Shown piece by piece: positions 31,346-55,450 of a DNA stretch of 64,000 nt. The notes under the pieces were generated by a model. It did no database searches. It saw nothing but the letters and a program-made list of their open reading frames with translations, and was not told where the DNA came from. The first letter of the stretch is position 1; every line of letters starts with the position of its first letter. Source of the DNA: Beroe forskalii (lineage: Eukaryota > Ctenophora > Nuda > Beroida > Beroidae); assembly GCA_011033025.1 (NCBI GenBank), contig WFMF01000111.1:62001-126000 (forward strand), given 5' to 3'. The position numbers and the translations under genes were made by a program.

Positions 31346-31590
31346 CAAGGAATCAGACCTAGGCGGAACAAAATTCAAAATCCTAGGAAGAATTTGGGCA
31401 TGTCAATGCGATTTTCCAATACATCAATTTGCTAATACTGAAATACGCCGCATCAAGAAAGTCCCTAGTTTTACATGGCATCGGTAAAAATTTAAAACGA
31501 TTTAAAAAATCATTCTATTCTGATTTGCTAAATTTCTTATAAAATAAAAATTTAAATTATTTCAAAATTGTCCCTATTTTTGCTGCATAT
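31346..31590. other. AT-rich junction
   Basis: This is a short AT-rich stretch between the 20-bp array and the GC-rich island. Nothing is recognised in it. Confidence 0.4.
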
Positions 31591-32106
31591 CATAGGGAAA
31601 GTCGTCAGAATGCGCGGCGCTACTGGAATTCGTATTTTGAATGTCGTGTCGAAAATACCCTAAGCCCGCATACCCGCCGCGCGCTTCTACAGGACATTGT
31701 CATTTCATAAATGTATGACAGACGTTCGGGGTAAAGCGCGTCCACGAAATAATGACTTGAGGGTCGTGACAATGTGACAAGGTTAGGGCGCGCGACAATT
31801 TTGTTAAAGCTAAACACGCGCCTAATATCCATCGTCGGATTGATGGATATGGATTGTCCCTGTGGCTATAGGCACGCGTCTGGGCACTGTTAATGCGACA
31901 ATTGTCAGACGTAATTTCGCCTTCGGCGGGCGCGCGTGCGAAGCGCGCGCGTCCGCCGAAATAATGATCAGACAACGTGTGACAAGATTAGGGTAAGCGC
32001 GCGCATTTTGCTAAAGCTAAACACGTATAATATCCATCGTCGGATTGATGGATATGGATTGTCCCTGTGACGCTCGCGTAGTCGCGTGCGCATTCCAATT
32101 GGGTAT

Positions 32107-32344
32107 CTCTCCCATATAAACGGCTCTGAGTGACGTCACAGATCTAAACGTCAATTTTTCTGTATCCTAAACCTAACCATAACCCTAACCAAAACCCTAA
32201 CCTTAATCCTAACCCTGAACCTAACAAATCCTGACCCTAATCAGAACCCTAACCCTAATGCTTAAAGCGCTAGGTGCGCTTTATTATATTTTTCTGAGTG
32301 ACGTCATTGTCATAGATAATGAAGGCTCCCGTTTACATGGGAGA
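32107..32344. mobile_element. MITE with internal TTAGGG-like repeats, copy 2 (inverted relative to copy 1)
   Basis: This reads as the reverse complement of 6382-6620, from tctcccatataaacggctct through cctaaccctaac-type repeats to tgacgtcattgtcatagata and a closing acatgggaga. The two copies agree in boundaries and in the unusual interior, so the unit has defined ends. Confidence 0.82.
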
Positions 32345-32714
32345 CGTACCTCCAATTGATAAACACGAATATCACTGTGTGGCTCGCTTCCTTCCTAAGC
32401 CCGCATAGGTGTGTGTACGCGCGCCGCGCTACCCTACGGGATATACGTGTTTAGCAACTCGCTTCCCCAGGGAAGCGCGTGGCGCGTACACACACTTATT
32501 GCTTATGCGGGCTTAGGAAGCATTCCAAAGCCTGCATAGATGTGTGTACGCGCGCGGCGCTTCCGGAAGCGCCGAGCTTCCCTGTAGGGAAGCTTCCCTA
32601 CGGGGAAGCGTGCTGCACGCAACGCAAACAGAGATATACGTGATTAACAAGGTGAAGCGGCGTGTTGTATGACCCTTTAGCCTTCGGCAGTTCGGCGCGC
32701 GAAGCGCGCGCGCC

Positions 32715-33424
32715 CGCCGACAAAAGCCCGCCGACAAAAGCCCGCCGACAAAAGCCCGCCGACAAAAGCCCGCCGACAAAAGCCCGCCGACAAAAGCCCG
32801 CCGACAAAAGCCCGCCGACAAAAGCCCGCCGACAAAAGCCCGCCGACAAAAAAGCCCGCCGACAAAAGCCCGCCGACAAAGCCCGCCGACAAAGCCCGCC
32901 GACAAAAGCCCGCCGACAAAAGCCCGCCGACAAAAGCCCGCCGACAAAAGCCCGCCGACAAAAGCCCGACAAAAGCCCGCCGACAAAGCCCGCCGACAAA
33001 AGCCCGCCGACAAAAGCCCGCCGACAAAAGCCCGCCGACAAAAGCCCGCCGACAAAAAGCCCGCCGACAAAAGCCCGCCGACAAAAGCCCGCCGACAAAA
33101 GCCCGCCGACAAAAGCCCGCCGACAAAAGCCCGCCGACAAAAGCCCGCCGACAAAAGCCCGCCGACAAAAGCCCGCCGACAAAAGCCCGCCGACAAAAGC
33201 CCGCCGACAAAAGCCCGCCAACAAAAGCCCGCCGACAAAAGCTCGCCGACAAAAGTCCGCCGACAATAGCTCGCCGACAAAAGCCCGCCGACAAAAGCCC
33301 GCCGACAAAAGCCGCCGACAAAAGCCCGCCGACAAAAGCCCGCCGACAAAAGCCCGCCGACAAAAGCCCGCCGACAAAAGCCCGCCGACAAAAGCCCGCC
33401 GACAAAAGCCCGCCGACAAAAGCG
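32715..33424. repeat. 14-bp tandem array (gccgacaaaagccc)
   Basis: About 50 units of gccgacaaaagccc occur, with occasional one-base length variants. Since 14 is not divisible by three, every frame becomes a 42-bp, 14-residue repeat and stays open on both strands. These frames are not evidence of a protein. The array sits inside the GC-rich island and starts from the gcgcgcgcccgccgac motif also used in the island's hairpins. Confidence 0.92.
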
Positions 33425-33949
33425 GCGCGTACACTTATATATTGTGAGACGTTGTCTGACCCCTTCGCCATCGGTGGGCGCGCGCGTCCGCTGAAATAAT
33501 GATCAGACAACGTCTGACCTATATAACTTATATAAGTCAGACTTTATCTGACCACTATTTCAGCGGACGCGCGTCGCGCGGGTCTGACGACGTCAGACAA
33601 GACAGACCCTGGCCTCGTGAGAATCACTGCCGCCCAAGTTTTCATGGGTGAAATGATAATTGATAAATATGAAACACATGTTGCACTTGTCGCCAAAAAG
33701 GAACAATAGAAAATCCAATCTATTTCATCCACAATGCTGACACAAGATATTCTATGAATTCAAAATATTATGGGAGTTCATCTAATTTTAAAATTAAATT
33801 TTAAAGTAAATTACGAAAAATAATTTACAATTCAGACGTGATTTCACATCGCCGTGACAACAATACTGGTGGATAAGAATCACAATGCACAATATTAAGA
33901 TACAAATCAATGATATCATGTAAGAAGAATCTTCTCTTCCTCACTGTTA

Positions 33950-34110
33950 GGGATCGTTCACATATTACGAAATCAATTTTTGGCCAATTTCAACCCCTCT
34001 CCCCCTCGTAATCAAGTTTACAGTAGTTGTATTTGTTACATTAACATGTAACGTAATCATTTGGAAACCCCCTCCCCCTCTAGGCGATAACGTAATATGT
34101 GAACGATCCC
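33950..34110. mobile_element. 161-bp MITE with 20-bp inverted repeats and TTA duplication
   Basis: The left end gggatcgttcacatattacg and the right end cgtaatatgtgaacgatccc are perfect inverse copies of 20 bp. The flanking trinucleotide TTA occurs on both sides (33947-33949 and 34111-34113), as expected for a target-site duplication. The interior is non-coding and C-rich in part. Confidence 0.82.
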
Positions 34111-34469
34111 TTACTGCAATTGACAGATCATGTTAATTTTAGATCTGTTAATGCCAATTTGCTAAGAACTGACTGCATTTAAAAAAGGATTTAAAAAATT
34201 TAAAATTAAAGCATCTTTTTATGACAGCATGCTACTTACGCTTAGTAATGAGGACCTGAAGAACGATATTTTATTTTTAACTACGATTTAACTTTCTATC
34301 CATTTTAAGTCCATAGCGTTTGTTTAAATGCTGCATTTAACGTTCTTCCAATAGTTAAATTGAAAATTTGGATCACTTTCTGTCCTTCACTTTTCAGCTA
34401 TATAATACTATATCAAATATATCGTATTAAAACATAATAAATATTGCCGTTTCACACAGATATACTGCT

Positions 34470-46196
<11,727 letters not shown>

Positions 46197-47057
46197 CCTC
46201 AGGCAATTCAAGAGATTAGCAAAATCTAGAGAACTCTGAGAAGTTATAAAATCCTGAAATATAGCAGATTCAGTGTTAATTTTATGATTCCTGATGTTTT
46301 GGGTACTTCTCAACGATACAAAGAACATTGCTATGTGACTTTGACGTCAAACTCAGGTACTTTCATGCAAAAATCTGGGAAAGTGCGTGCGCGCGCACTC
46401 TAAATTCGATCCAAATCGCGCCAAAATGAAGTGTGAAATAATGTCCCCATGATATCGAGACCGCGCCGCGTACGTAAAGTACTGAATTTTCAGAGAATTG
46501 CCATAACTTGACACAAAATGCACTTAAAGCTATCTTCTACTTTTCTTCTTCATTTCGAATGTGGTTAGCCTGAAAATAAATGTAGATTATGTGACATAGA
46601 ACGACAAGGTGCACCTGAGATTGATCGTTATTGGTGTACCTGTTTAAACCGACCTAATTGCCCAAGAGTAAAGCATAAGTATAAATTGATGGTACTCATC
46701 TTAATTTCGATCAATATTTCTTGGCAATATTTCATTGCAAAGTCCACTCTTAACTACGCTTAGCTTCCTATAACTTGGGTACATTTTCTTTTCACCTTGA
46801 TGCCCGAAAGATTTCTCAAAATTCCTCCAATTCGTGAGAACTACTCAAAACATACTTTCGCAATGCAAGCACCAATCAATGCCCTCCGTAGAATAAGCAA
46901 TACTTATCCAAAAACCGAAATTTTAACCCTTCATTGCTTGATAAAAGATTCAAATTAGGAAGTCTTTCTTTCGCTCAGCTCTCAACTTTGATACGTTTTC
47001 TCTAAAACAATCACTGAACCCATCGAGGGATAAGTTCTCTAAATAAAGCCTCCCACC
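46197..47057. promoter_or_regulatory. Intergenic region between divergent SPT16 and GPCR genes
   Basis: SPT16 is transcribed leftwards and the GPCR rightwards, so this 860-bp space should hold both promoters. A gtgcgtgcgcgcgcactc tract and a GC-rich stretch occur at about 46380-46475, nearer to SPT16. I cannot identify a TATA box or other element with confidence. Confidence 0.45.
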
Positions 47058-49724
47058 ATGTCTCTAGTAAACACAACCCTAGCTGACTCCTCCTTACCTA
47101 GCCCCATCGCGTGGTGCTGATGCAGTCCTCATTCTTTGGTGTCTCCTGACCTTTTGTTTTAGTTTCTTCGGCAGCATTCTCACGTTATGGGCTACTGTCA
47201 AACACAACGCTATAAAACTAAACTGTATCTCCGTTCATCTCATTAAAAACATAGCTATAGCGGATATTGGGTTTGCAGTGTTTGTTATAGCACCCATAAC
47301 TCTGGCTATAATCACGAAGAAATGGGTGTTCGGGCGGACTCATTGCATTATAACCGGGCTACTGCTGCAGTTCTTTGCATTTGCTGATTCGAACATGATT
47401 TGTGCCCTTAGTATTTCGAAACTTCTGCTGATAGTTATGCCTCTGCAGTCAAATAGTTGGGCGAAAAACTGGTATGTTACAGGTACGTGAAGAGAATACT
47501 TCAGTTAAAATGTTTCTCTGCAATTTCTTTCTTACACTACACATTGATATATTTCTTTAGCCTGCCTAGGTATTAGGTACAATAATATTTACAATAGGAG
47601 AGATGAGAATTGAGATGTTACTCAGAACTGAGTACATATTGGACGAGAGAGTCCCCAACAGCACGACAGTTCAAGAGACAGATATACAGGCAGATCAACA
47701 GAAAGATCAAGAGAACAGCTCCTTCCCTCTCCAACCATCCCTCCCTTGACAAACCCTTACTGCTTCGCACAGAAGATCTTCGCACGACATCGACATTACA
47801 AACCCCACTGCAATCTGCGCAATATCTTGACCAAAACAAAGATCTCCTCTCGGCCCTAACCCTCAATAAGCAAATCACCTGTGACAACTGCTAGGCCTCC
47901 TACAACGGGCAGAGCTGCAAAACCATCCAAAAACGAATTACAGAATATGAACGGGACTTGACAGACGCTCCAATGGGTCCTCTGACCAGTTCTTCAAAAA
48001 ATCTTCACCAGCCATCACTCCCACAGCACAGGTTATTCCATGGGATGGAGCAACACCACAATCCTTACATACACAAGTCCTCTATTCCTATAAACATCTG
48101 GACTTTACAGAACATTCAGCATGCCGTCATACAAATAGGAAACCCTCCCTCAATAGAACAGAGGTTGCTTCCCTCTGCAACAACCTCTGCAACCCCATTC
48201 TCCCCAAATCTCGAGATAATTCAGACATCGATCCGCAGGCTTCTGTCTCACCTCCAAAGATGCAAAATAGAAACATTGACCGACTCTTTCGGGAATGAAT
48301 TCTGTTTGTCAGTTTAATGTTATGGTTAATTCATAATATTCTGATAAGATTCAACAGTCACCACTCTCTCATCTAACACCCGATAAGTCATCACACTGCA
48401 CAGTGCACCCCTCTGACACCATCCTGATTTAACACTATCATCCAGTCACTCACATTCCTTCACATCAAAGTAACCTGAGCGGATAACGATTAGCACATGC
48501 TATTTGAATGCTACAGGACAATCAACCTCGTGTCAATTATAAGTCTCAACAACACTTAACCAACACTGAAAAGTGAAAACGTTAAGTTGTGACTTCCCTA
48601 TCCCCTTGCACCTTACCTAAATAACCCCTGTATAATTGCAGGCCTCCTGTGGTTTGCTGCAGCCATACCTCCACTGGAACACCTGATTTTCTGGTTTACT
48701 GGGGACCAGGTTTATTCTTCCTACCAACACGGGGGAGTTTACCACTGTACAGCAATAGCAACACACACGACCAGAGTTGTTGCTTGGGTGGACAAGGTGA
48801 GTCTTTGCCTTCATTTGGCTAAATACTTCCCTCCCCCATTAGTTATTCCCCTCCTCTCCCCTTTAGATCCAGGGATCTTAACAATACCAAGAAAAGAACC
48901 ATCTAGACTTACCTTCAAGCAATTCCAGATTTCTCTTCAAGCATACATCGTAAATTCATGAATGTCGCAAGGCCAACAATCATCCTGTAAATATTCATTC
49001 AATTTTAGACATAGGTAACATATCAAGAGTTTATTAGTTTTTCATACACAATATGATAATGGCCAAGTTAAGAAAATTGAAGCACCGTTAAAGTACAAGG
49101 GCAGGGATTTCAAAATAAGTAGATGGATGTACATTTCTGATGCAAGCAAGCAGTTTTTAATTGATGTATGCTATCACATGCTCTTTGCAACATCTTAAGT
49201 GTTTTTGGCTCTACATTAATTACTAAAACTTATAAATTAGCATCACTTCAGTGTATTGGAACAATTCAAGAAAGGTACTGCAGATGGGTATGATATTTAT
49301 TCTAAAACAATCCATTTTTCAGGCCCAGCTATTCATACTATTGGTGATTCCAGCAATGGCAATTGTTGGCTCCTCAGTGAAAATATTCTTAGCTGTTAAA
49401 AAACTAAGGGAAGTAAAAAGAGAGGGAGCAATTGCAATCCTTCTTGTTGCAGTGGTTTACTGCATAGTCTGCTTTCCTACAAGCATCCTCTACTTTTTTG
49501 ATTTACACTATCTCTTTCACTTCCGCCAATTTTGTTACTTTCTCATATTTCTGAATTGTGCAGGAAACTGTGTAATATACTACATTTCGATAAGCAGCTT
49601 TCAACGATTCCTGAAAAACTTTCTCAGAAGTAATATATTGAAAAGGAATGTAGGGACTGGAAGCTCACCTAGGTACTCATGTACACGTAGAGAAACTGCT
49701 GACACAATGTTGGACACTGACTGA
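47058..49724 (+). CDS. Class A (rhodopsin-like) orphan GPCR, three exons, one-base frame break
   Basis: This is a seven-helix receptor whose ligand I cannot infer. Exon 1 (47058-47482) carries TM1-TM3, exon 2 (48642-48796) TM4 and extracellular loop 2, and exon 3 (49323-49724) TM5-TM7 and the tail, with GT-AG joins in phase. The ATG at 47058 has a strong context (cccaccATG) and starts MSLVNTTL, which holds a typical N-glycosylation site. That frame stops at 47118. The helices continue in the next frame from VLILWCLLTF, so one extra base lies near 47100-47118. TM2 has the usual IAIADIGF. The DRY motif at the end of TM3 is replaced by SKL (ALSISKLLLIVMPL). The TM7 NPxxY is altered to GNCVIYY. 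CxxP is seen in TM6 only as CFPT. Such changes are common in lineage-specific invertebrate receptors or in decaying copies. Confidence 0.8.
47600..48330 (+). other. Unrecognised open segment in a GPCR intron
   Basis: Within the first GPCR intron the plus strand has an open run of about 94 codons ending at 47894. The same frame resumes after that single stop for roughly another 140 codons (to 48317). The composition is polar (many Q, R, S, T, P) with CDNC and QSCKTIQKRITEYERD stretches. I do not recognise the family. It might be the relic of an inserted transposable element or retrocopy, or chance. Confidence 0.25.
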
Positions 49725-51408
49725 AACTAAACCTTTCCATTTTCATCATCAATGAGAATTGCAACTTTCTTCTAATCCGGAGAGATCGAATTGACATGGA
49801 TTAAATCTTGAGCAAAACTGTGCTGCATCAGTGGTGCTTTGTCCTAACCTACTCTTACTCCCTAGCTCAAATCTATTGAATTGACTTGAAAACATAGTCA
49901 CTTGAAGACTTGAGGAATGCAATCCTTTTGAAAATTTAACTAACACATGTGTGGTCATCAGTCAAAGACAAAAGTAACTTGTCAGTAATAAGATGCAAAT
50001 GTGGTTCCGAAGTCTGAGTAGCCAATTTTGTTTTATATTAGAAGGAACAAGTTCCCGCCTACATCTGGTGGTTAGATGAACAAGACTTGTTGATTTTTAC
50101 CAATGAGCACACAGCAGTTCTGTACAACTTATTGTCTGCAACTTGTTTTTCTTTATTAATAGGAAGATTATCAAAGCAAAAGAGCCATGGCCACCATAAG
50201 TGCATATGGGTAATGGGAATTTACAGTAATTGATCCACTTTCATTCATGAATTTCTCGCATAATAGCTTATTCAGGGGCCAAGGCAGGGCATGTTATGCA
50301 ACTTGTAACTTCACTAAAGCAACTTCCTGATGTGTTTATTGGAATATGTTATTCAAATTCTGTAATATATGTTCAATCTTGGTGTAATGGCTATAAAATA
50401 TAATTACTTGTTTTATTAATTACTTGTTTTATTTTATTAATTACTGCAATAATCAATCACATTGAATCATTTATTGTAGGTTTATTTTTATATACTAGTT
50501 GTAGTAGACTATATCTTCTTTGTAGAACAAATACAGTCACCTTTGTAGTCAAGCCACAGAACTCTCCAACAGCTCCAACTTTGCCAGACGTTGCCTGCCC
50601 CATATTTTTTCAAAATATGGATCCGATTTCCAATTGTGATTTCCAATTAAAAACTCACGAAATTAATGCAAGAAATATATCTCATGTCAGCTGCATAGGT
50701 TCATATTACTTGAAAATCACTATCCTCATCTTCCCGAAATTGAAAGTTTATCTTCGGGTTTTCAACTTTCATTTTTGAGCCATTCAACCCCATACTGTAT
50801 CCAAAAAAAATTCGAACCATAATATTTTGTGATTTTTCTGAGACCTGCTTCCTTTGATCACAAAATTCAGCCAATATGATTTGATAAGATTTATTTCTGC
50901 TTGGTTTGAGACCTCATAGGCAAGGAAAAATCACAATATATAAATGATTAGAATATAAGGACAAGCAGGGGGGCTGGGGCAGCTGCCCTCAGAAGCCAGA
51001 CGTCACAAGGACATAAAATCGTTGCCAAAATATGACATGAGACTCAGTTTTAGAATATAATGACAAGCAGGGGTCTGGGGCGGCAGCCCCAGAAGCCAGA
51101 CGTCCTAAGTAACTTAAATTAACCCCTGATATGATTTTGTGACTCATTTCGGTTTGTTGTTAGATAGAAAATTTCATTGTTTTGTATTCAAACTTTGGAG
51201 TTTGCTTTCAAACATGTGGAGCTAGATTTTTGGCTCCACTGCCATGTCTACAATATTTCAATTCATCTTCGCTAAGATTAGAAGAGATAATATTCTTTGG
51301 ACTCATGTAGTTTGTTTATCAAAACACACTCCTCAATACATGCTCCTTTTTAAGCCGAGTATCAATCAATGTATGACCCAAGGTGATGATAATCTCCGGA
51401 TATATTCG

Positions 51409-51442
<34 letters not shown>

Positions 51443-52105
51443 CTTGGCCCATGGCCAGTCAGTTACCCAAGCAGTCCATTCCAAAAAAATAAAAAAGAAG
51501 GCTTGCCCCCAGGAAAAGCATACTGTTAGACAAAAGACAAAGAGTCTTCACTTCCATACTCTAGTGATGAGGGTCTTGTTGACAAAAATGGATACAAAAT
51601 GTATCATAAAATTTTAAAAAATGCCCAAAATTATGCGATTGTATCTTTAAAATTTATCTTCTTCTGGTCACAATTTTGGACACTGCCCACTCACAAAACC
51701 TCATTTAATTAGCTGTGATCAGTAATGTGCCAGCTGAAGCATTACCCTTTTTCACAGACATATCTGCTTGAATAATTTAGAAATAAAAATAGTAGGGGCC
51801 AAAGATATCCATCAGAGTGCCGAGGCTTTGAAAATGAGCTAGATGTCGAACTGCTTGGGCCCCCCGACCAACCATGAACAATTCTGGCAACTCCACTTCA
51901 CAAATTAAACAGATAATATAACAAATTTTTGTTTTGATGTTTTTTATTTTAGTTTTAGATTCTATTAAACAATTTAATTTGGTTATATGATTTTGATATG
52001 AAATAAACTAAAATAAATGATGTGGTTAGAGTTACCACAGGTCAGGTACATTCCCACCGCTAAGGTGAGAACTGATCTAGTCCTGCCCTGAAAATTAAAT
52101 TAAAA
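49725..52105. other. Intergenic region with a local duplication and a poly-A run
   Basis: No gene is seen. Two similar blocks containing agaatataa, gacaagcagggg and agaagccagacgtc lie at about 50950-51006 and 51052-51106. Within each is a short gggctg/cagccc inversion. A run of over 20 A occurs at about 51417-51442. The first part presumably contains the GPCR 3' untranslated region. Confidence 0.5.
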
Positions 52106-52109
52106 GGGT

Positions 52110-55100
52110 AATTTAATAAATATCCATTTGGTGACTATGATAATGAAGCAAACGGTATCTCTGATTCTGATCACTTCTATGACCGTGAAGTCCAGGAAGA
52201 GATCTCAATCATTCAGGATACTGCTACAATACTAGACAACTGTAAAACTTATTTTGCGAATTCATTAGAGGCATTGAAGCTGGATTCAGCAATGGACTTC
52301 AGCACATTATTCTACAACATAGATGGTAATAAATCAAACTTTGACACATTTGTTTCAGAACTTTCAACAATATCAATGAAATTTTCAGTGATTGGTTTAG
52401 CCGAAACCAACATAGACAAGGATGAAACATCATCCTTATTCAAAATAGACAACTACAGAGCTTTTTATGGTGAAAAAATAAAGGAAAAACTAAAAGGCTC
52501 TGGGGTTGCTCTGTACGTCCATGATGCATTTAGTGCAGTGGTAAATGAAAAACTTAGTTCAGTCTCCTCAAATATGGAATCACTTTTTTTAACAATTCAA
52601 AATGAGGGTAAGGACATAAATATTGGGACCATATATCGATCTCCAAATGGGGATAATGAACAGTTCTTTGAAGAGTTTACCTCATTAATTGAACAGTTTC
52701 CAAAAAACACCAAATCAATAATAATGGGTGATTTTAACTTTAATTTATTCAAACGATTAGATCCATCTGTGCTTAATTTTGAAAATATATTCCTCTCAAA
52801 TGGTTTATTCCCCCTGGTATCCCTAGCCACTCATAGCACTGGTAGACAGAGTACCTGTATTGACAATATCTTAGTGAGTGATATTGGGGCTGTTTGCTTG
52901 TCAGGAGTTGTTCGTGATATGGGGAGCCACCACTCACCTATATTCTCATTCTTTAACATAGACTTTTCTGGCAAAAATCACAGCTCCAGTATCCAGATAC
53001 AAGAATACTGTTATTCGAATAAAAATATTGAGGCCTTGTATGAAGAACTGAATGGTGACTTAATTGATGTTTGTAAAGAACTAGATTTTGAGTCATTTTT
53101 TGAATTATTTTCGAATAGTGTCGACCAGTGCTGCAAATTGAAAAAGCTATTCACTCCAAAAGAAATCCTGTCAACAATCCTTTGGATAACTGATGGAATA
53201 ATTGACGCCATTGAACACAAGAATAATTTATATCTTGACTGGTTTAAGACCAAGAAAAAAATGCAGTTGATACAGGTAACCAAATTCTTTATGAAAATTT
53301 TAGTAAATATCGGCATGCCCTCAAAAGAATCATTAAAGATCAAAAGGCTAAGTACTACAAAAAATAAAATAGAAAAACTTCTGGGGGATATCAAAAGACG
53401 TGGGAAGTGATAAACCAATTGAGAGGCAAGAGCAAAAAAGCTACAAAGCCAAACTTCATGATTGATGGCACAGTCATCATACAGCGCCGCTTAATTGCAA
53501 ATAAGTTTAATGAATACTTTGCATCCTTAGCATCCAATCTCAATGACAAAGTAAATCTAGATTCAACTGCCAATGTGGTCAACAATTCCTTTAGAAAATT
53601 TATGCCCCCTCCCCTTGAGAAGAGCATTTTTTCTTGAGGACTGCACTGAAGAGGAAGTTGCTGAAATTATTAGCAAAACTTGAGAATGGCAAGGCAAGTG
53701 ATTTTCCCATACGAGTAATAAAAAACTCTCCCAAATTTTAACACCAACTTACAGCCCAATTTAATAACTTAATGTCAGAGGGAGTATTCCCTCATGCCTG
53801 AAGATTGGAAAATTACCCCAGTGTATAAGAAGGATAATGAACAACTACTAGAAAATTATAGGCCTGTGTCTACACTCCCAATATTTGGGAAAAATTTTGA
53901 AAAATTATTTACACCAGACTTTATAGCTTTTTGCATCAAATGGAGTAATTAAAGATAATCATCTCGGTTTTAGGAAGGGTCACTCAACTTCACATGCACT
54001 TAATTATTCAATTTACTACATAAATCAATCACTTCAAAACAAAAACATGTATTAGGTATATTTATTGACTTAAGCAAAGCATTTGATACAATTGATCATG
54101 GAATACTCCTTGAAAACTCGAAATTTATGGAATTCGTGGCATCCCATTGAAATTAATTGAGAGCTATTTGTCAGATAGGAAACAATATGTGAGCCGTTCT
54201 CAATGAAATCTCAGATAAGTTACCAGTAATATTTGAGTGCCTCAAGGTAGCTGCCTTGGTCCCCTACTCTTCTTAATGTACATTAATGATATTTCAAATG
54301 CCCAAATTGATGCTGAATTTGTCCTCTTTGCAGATGACACAAATATATTTGTTGGTGGTAAAAGATAAAATGAAGTCTACAAAAAAAGCAAATGAAATTC
54401 TTAAATCTGTTAGTTACTATATGCTCTTGAATAGATTGCACATAAACATGTCTAAATGCTGTTACATTGACTTCAAACCCACTGAACTCAAGAAAATGAC
54501 ACTGCAGATTATGTATTGAAAATTGATGAAAAATGAAATTGATAGAGTTTTAGAAACAAAATTTTTGGGGGTGACAATTGATGAGAAACTTAATTGGAAC
54601 GCTCACATAAGGAACCTAACTAAAAAGCTATCATGTAGTACTGGGGTTATAAATGTCATCAAAGACAACATGCCAGATGAGCTTCTTAAAAACATCTACT
54701 ATACATTATTTGAAAGTCATCTCACTTATGGTATAACAGTATGGGGTGGTGTCAGTAATGCAAAACTCGAACCTCTATTTAGAATGCAGAAAAAGTGCAT
54801 TCGGATCTTATTTGGCAATAAAGAAAAATATCTTGATAAATTCAGAACATGTGCACGAGTTCGCCCATATGGGGAGCAACATCTAGATGAAAAATTTTAC
54901 AGGCGTGAGCACACCAAGCCACTTTTCAACTCACAGTTGATAATGAACATCAAAAACCTATATGTATATCACTGTGGAAACGAAATGTTTAAAATTCTCA
55001 AATTTAGATCACCAATGGGAATTTACAGCAAATTTGAACTTTCTAAAAGGGCTGGGAAAGACACATATTTACTGACACCAATGCCCACGAAAACTTTTAG

Positions 55101-55450
55101 ATATCGTGGAAGCATAATCTGGAATGCTGTCCGTGACCTTGTCAAAATGTATGATCTTAATACCAAATCCCTCTCAATAAAATCTGAGCTCAAAAAGAAA
55201 TTGTTGGAGATCCAGGCAGATGGTGATCCACATGAATGGGACAGATCTTGTTGGAATAGCATTGAGTTAAACCTCTATCATATTTAGTTGATTTCAAGCA
55301 GTAGTCGCATTCACATATCCTCAAATAATCAAAACCATTCTCTGGATTTATGGGTTGCCCTTGTTACAAAGGAAAACTAGAATATGTTTTAATATTCTAA
55401 TCGAATTATGCTATTTATTTATTCAATAAAACTTATTTTGGTTATATATT
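52110..55450 (+). mobile_element. Decayed non-LTR retrotransposon (endonuclease plus reverse transcriptase)
   Basis: The intact part (from at least 52274 to 53410) encodes an apurinic-type endonuclease. Motifs are GLAETNID, SGVALYVHD, GTIYRSP, MGDFNFN and a closing SHHSPIFSFF. A reverse transcriptase follows in several broken frames: GFRKGHSTSHAL near 53970, FIDLSKAFDTIDH near 54060-54100 and FADDTNIF near 54330. The C-terminal part is open again at 54523-55287. Frameshifts and stops between 53408 and 54520 make it inactive. Domain order and the F/YADD box place it in the jockey/CR1/L2 group of non-LTR elements; I cannot settle the clade. A short AT-rich tail with aataaaactta follows the last stop. 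No target-site duplication is clear. Confidence 0.88.

Larger units (their letters stand above)
31591..33600. repeat. GC-rich repeat island with direct and inverted repeats
   Basis: GC-rich DNA with gcgcgcg runs, cctaagcccgcat phrases and repeated ccgaaataatgatcagacaa. The string atccatcgtcggattgatgg occurs twice (about 31830 and 32033) as part of a direct repeat of more than 50 bp. The island contains the second TTAGGG-type MITE (32107-32344) and a 14-bp array (32715-33424). No gene is visible. Confidence 0.75.

Noticed and set aside
32513-33510. Very long open frames (260-290 codons) on both strands
   Set aside because: They come from the 14-bp tandem repeat, which keeps all frames open; the composition is purely periodic.
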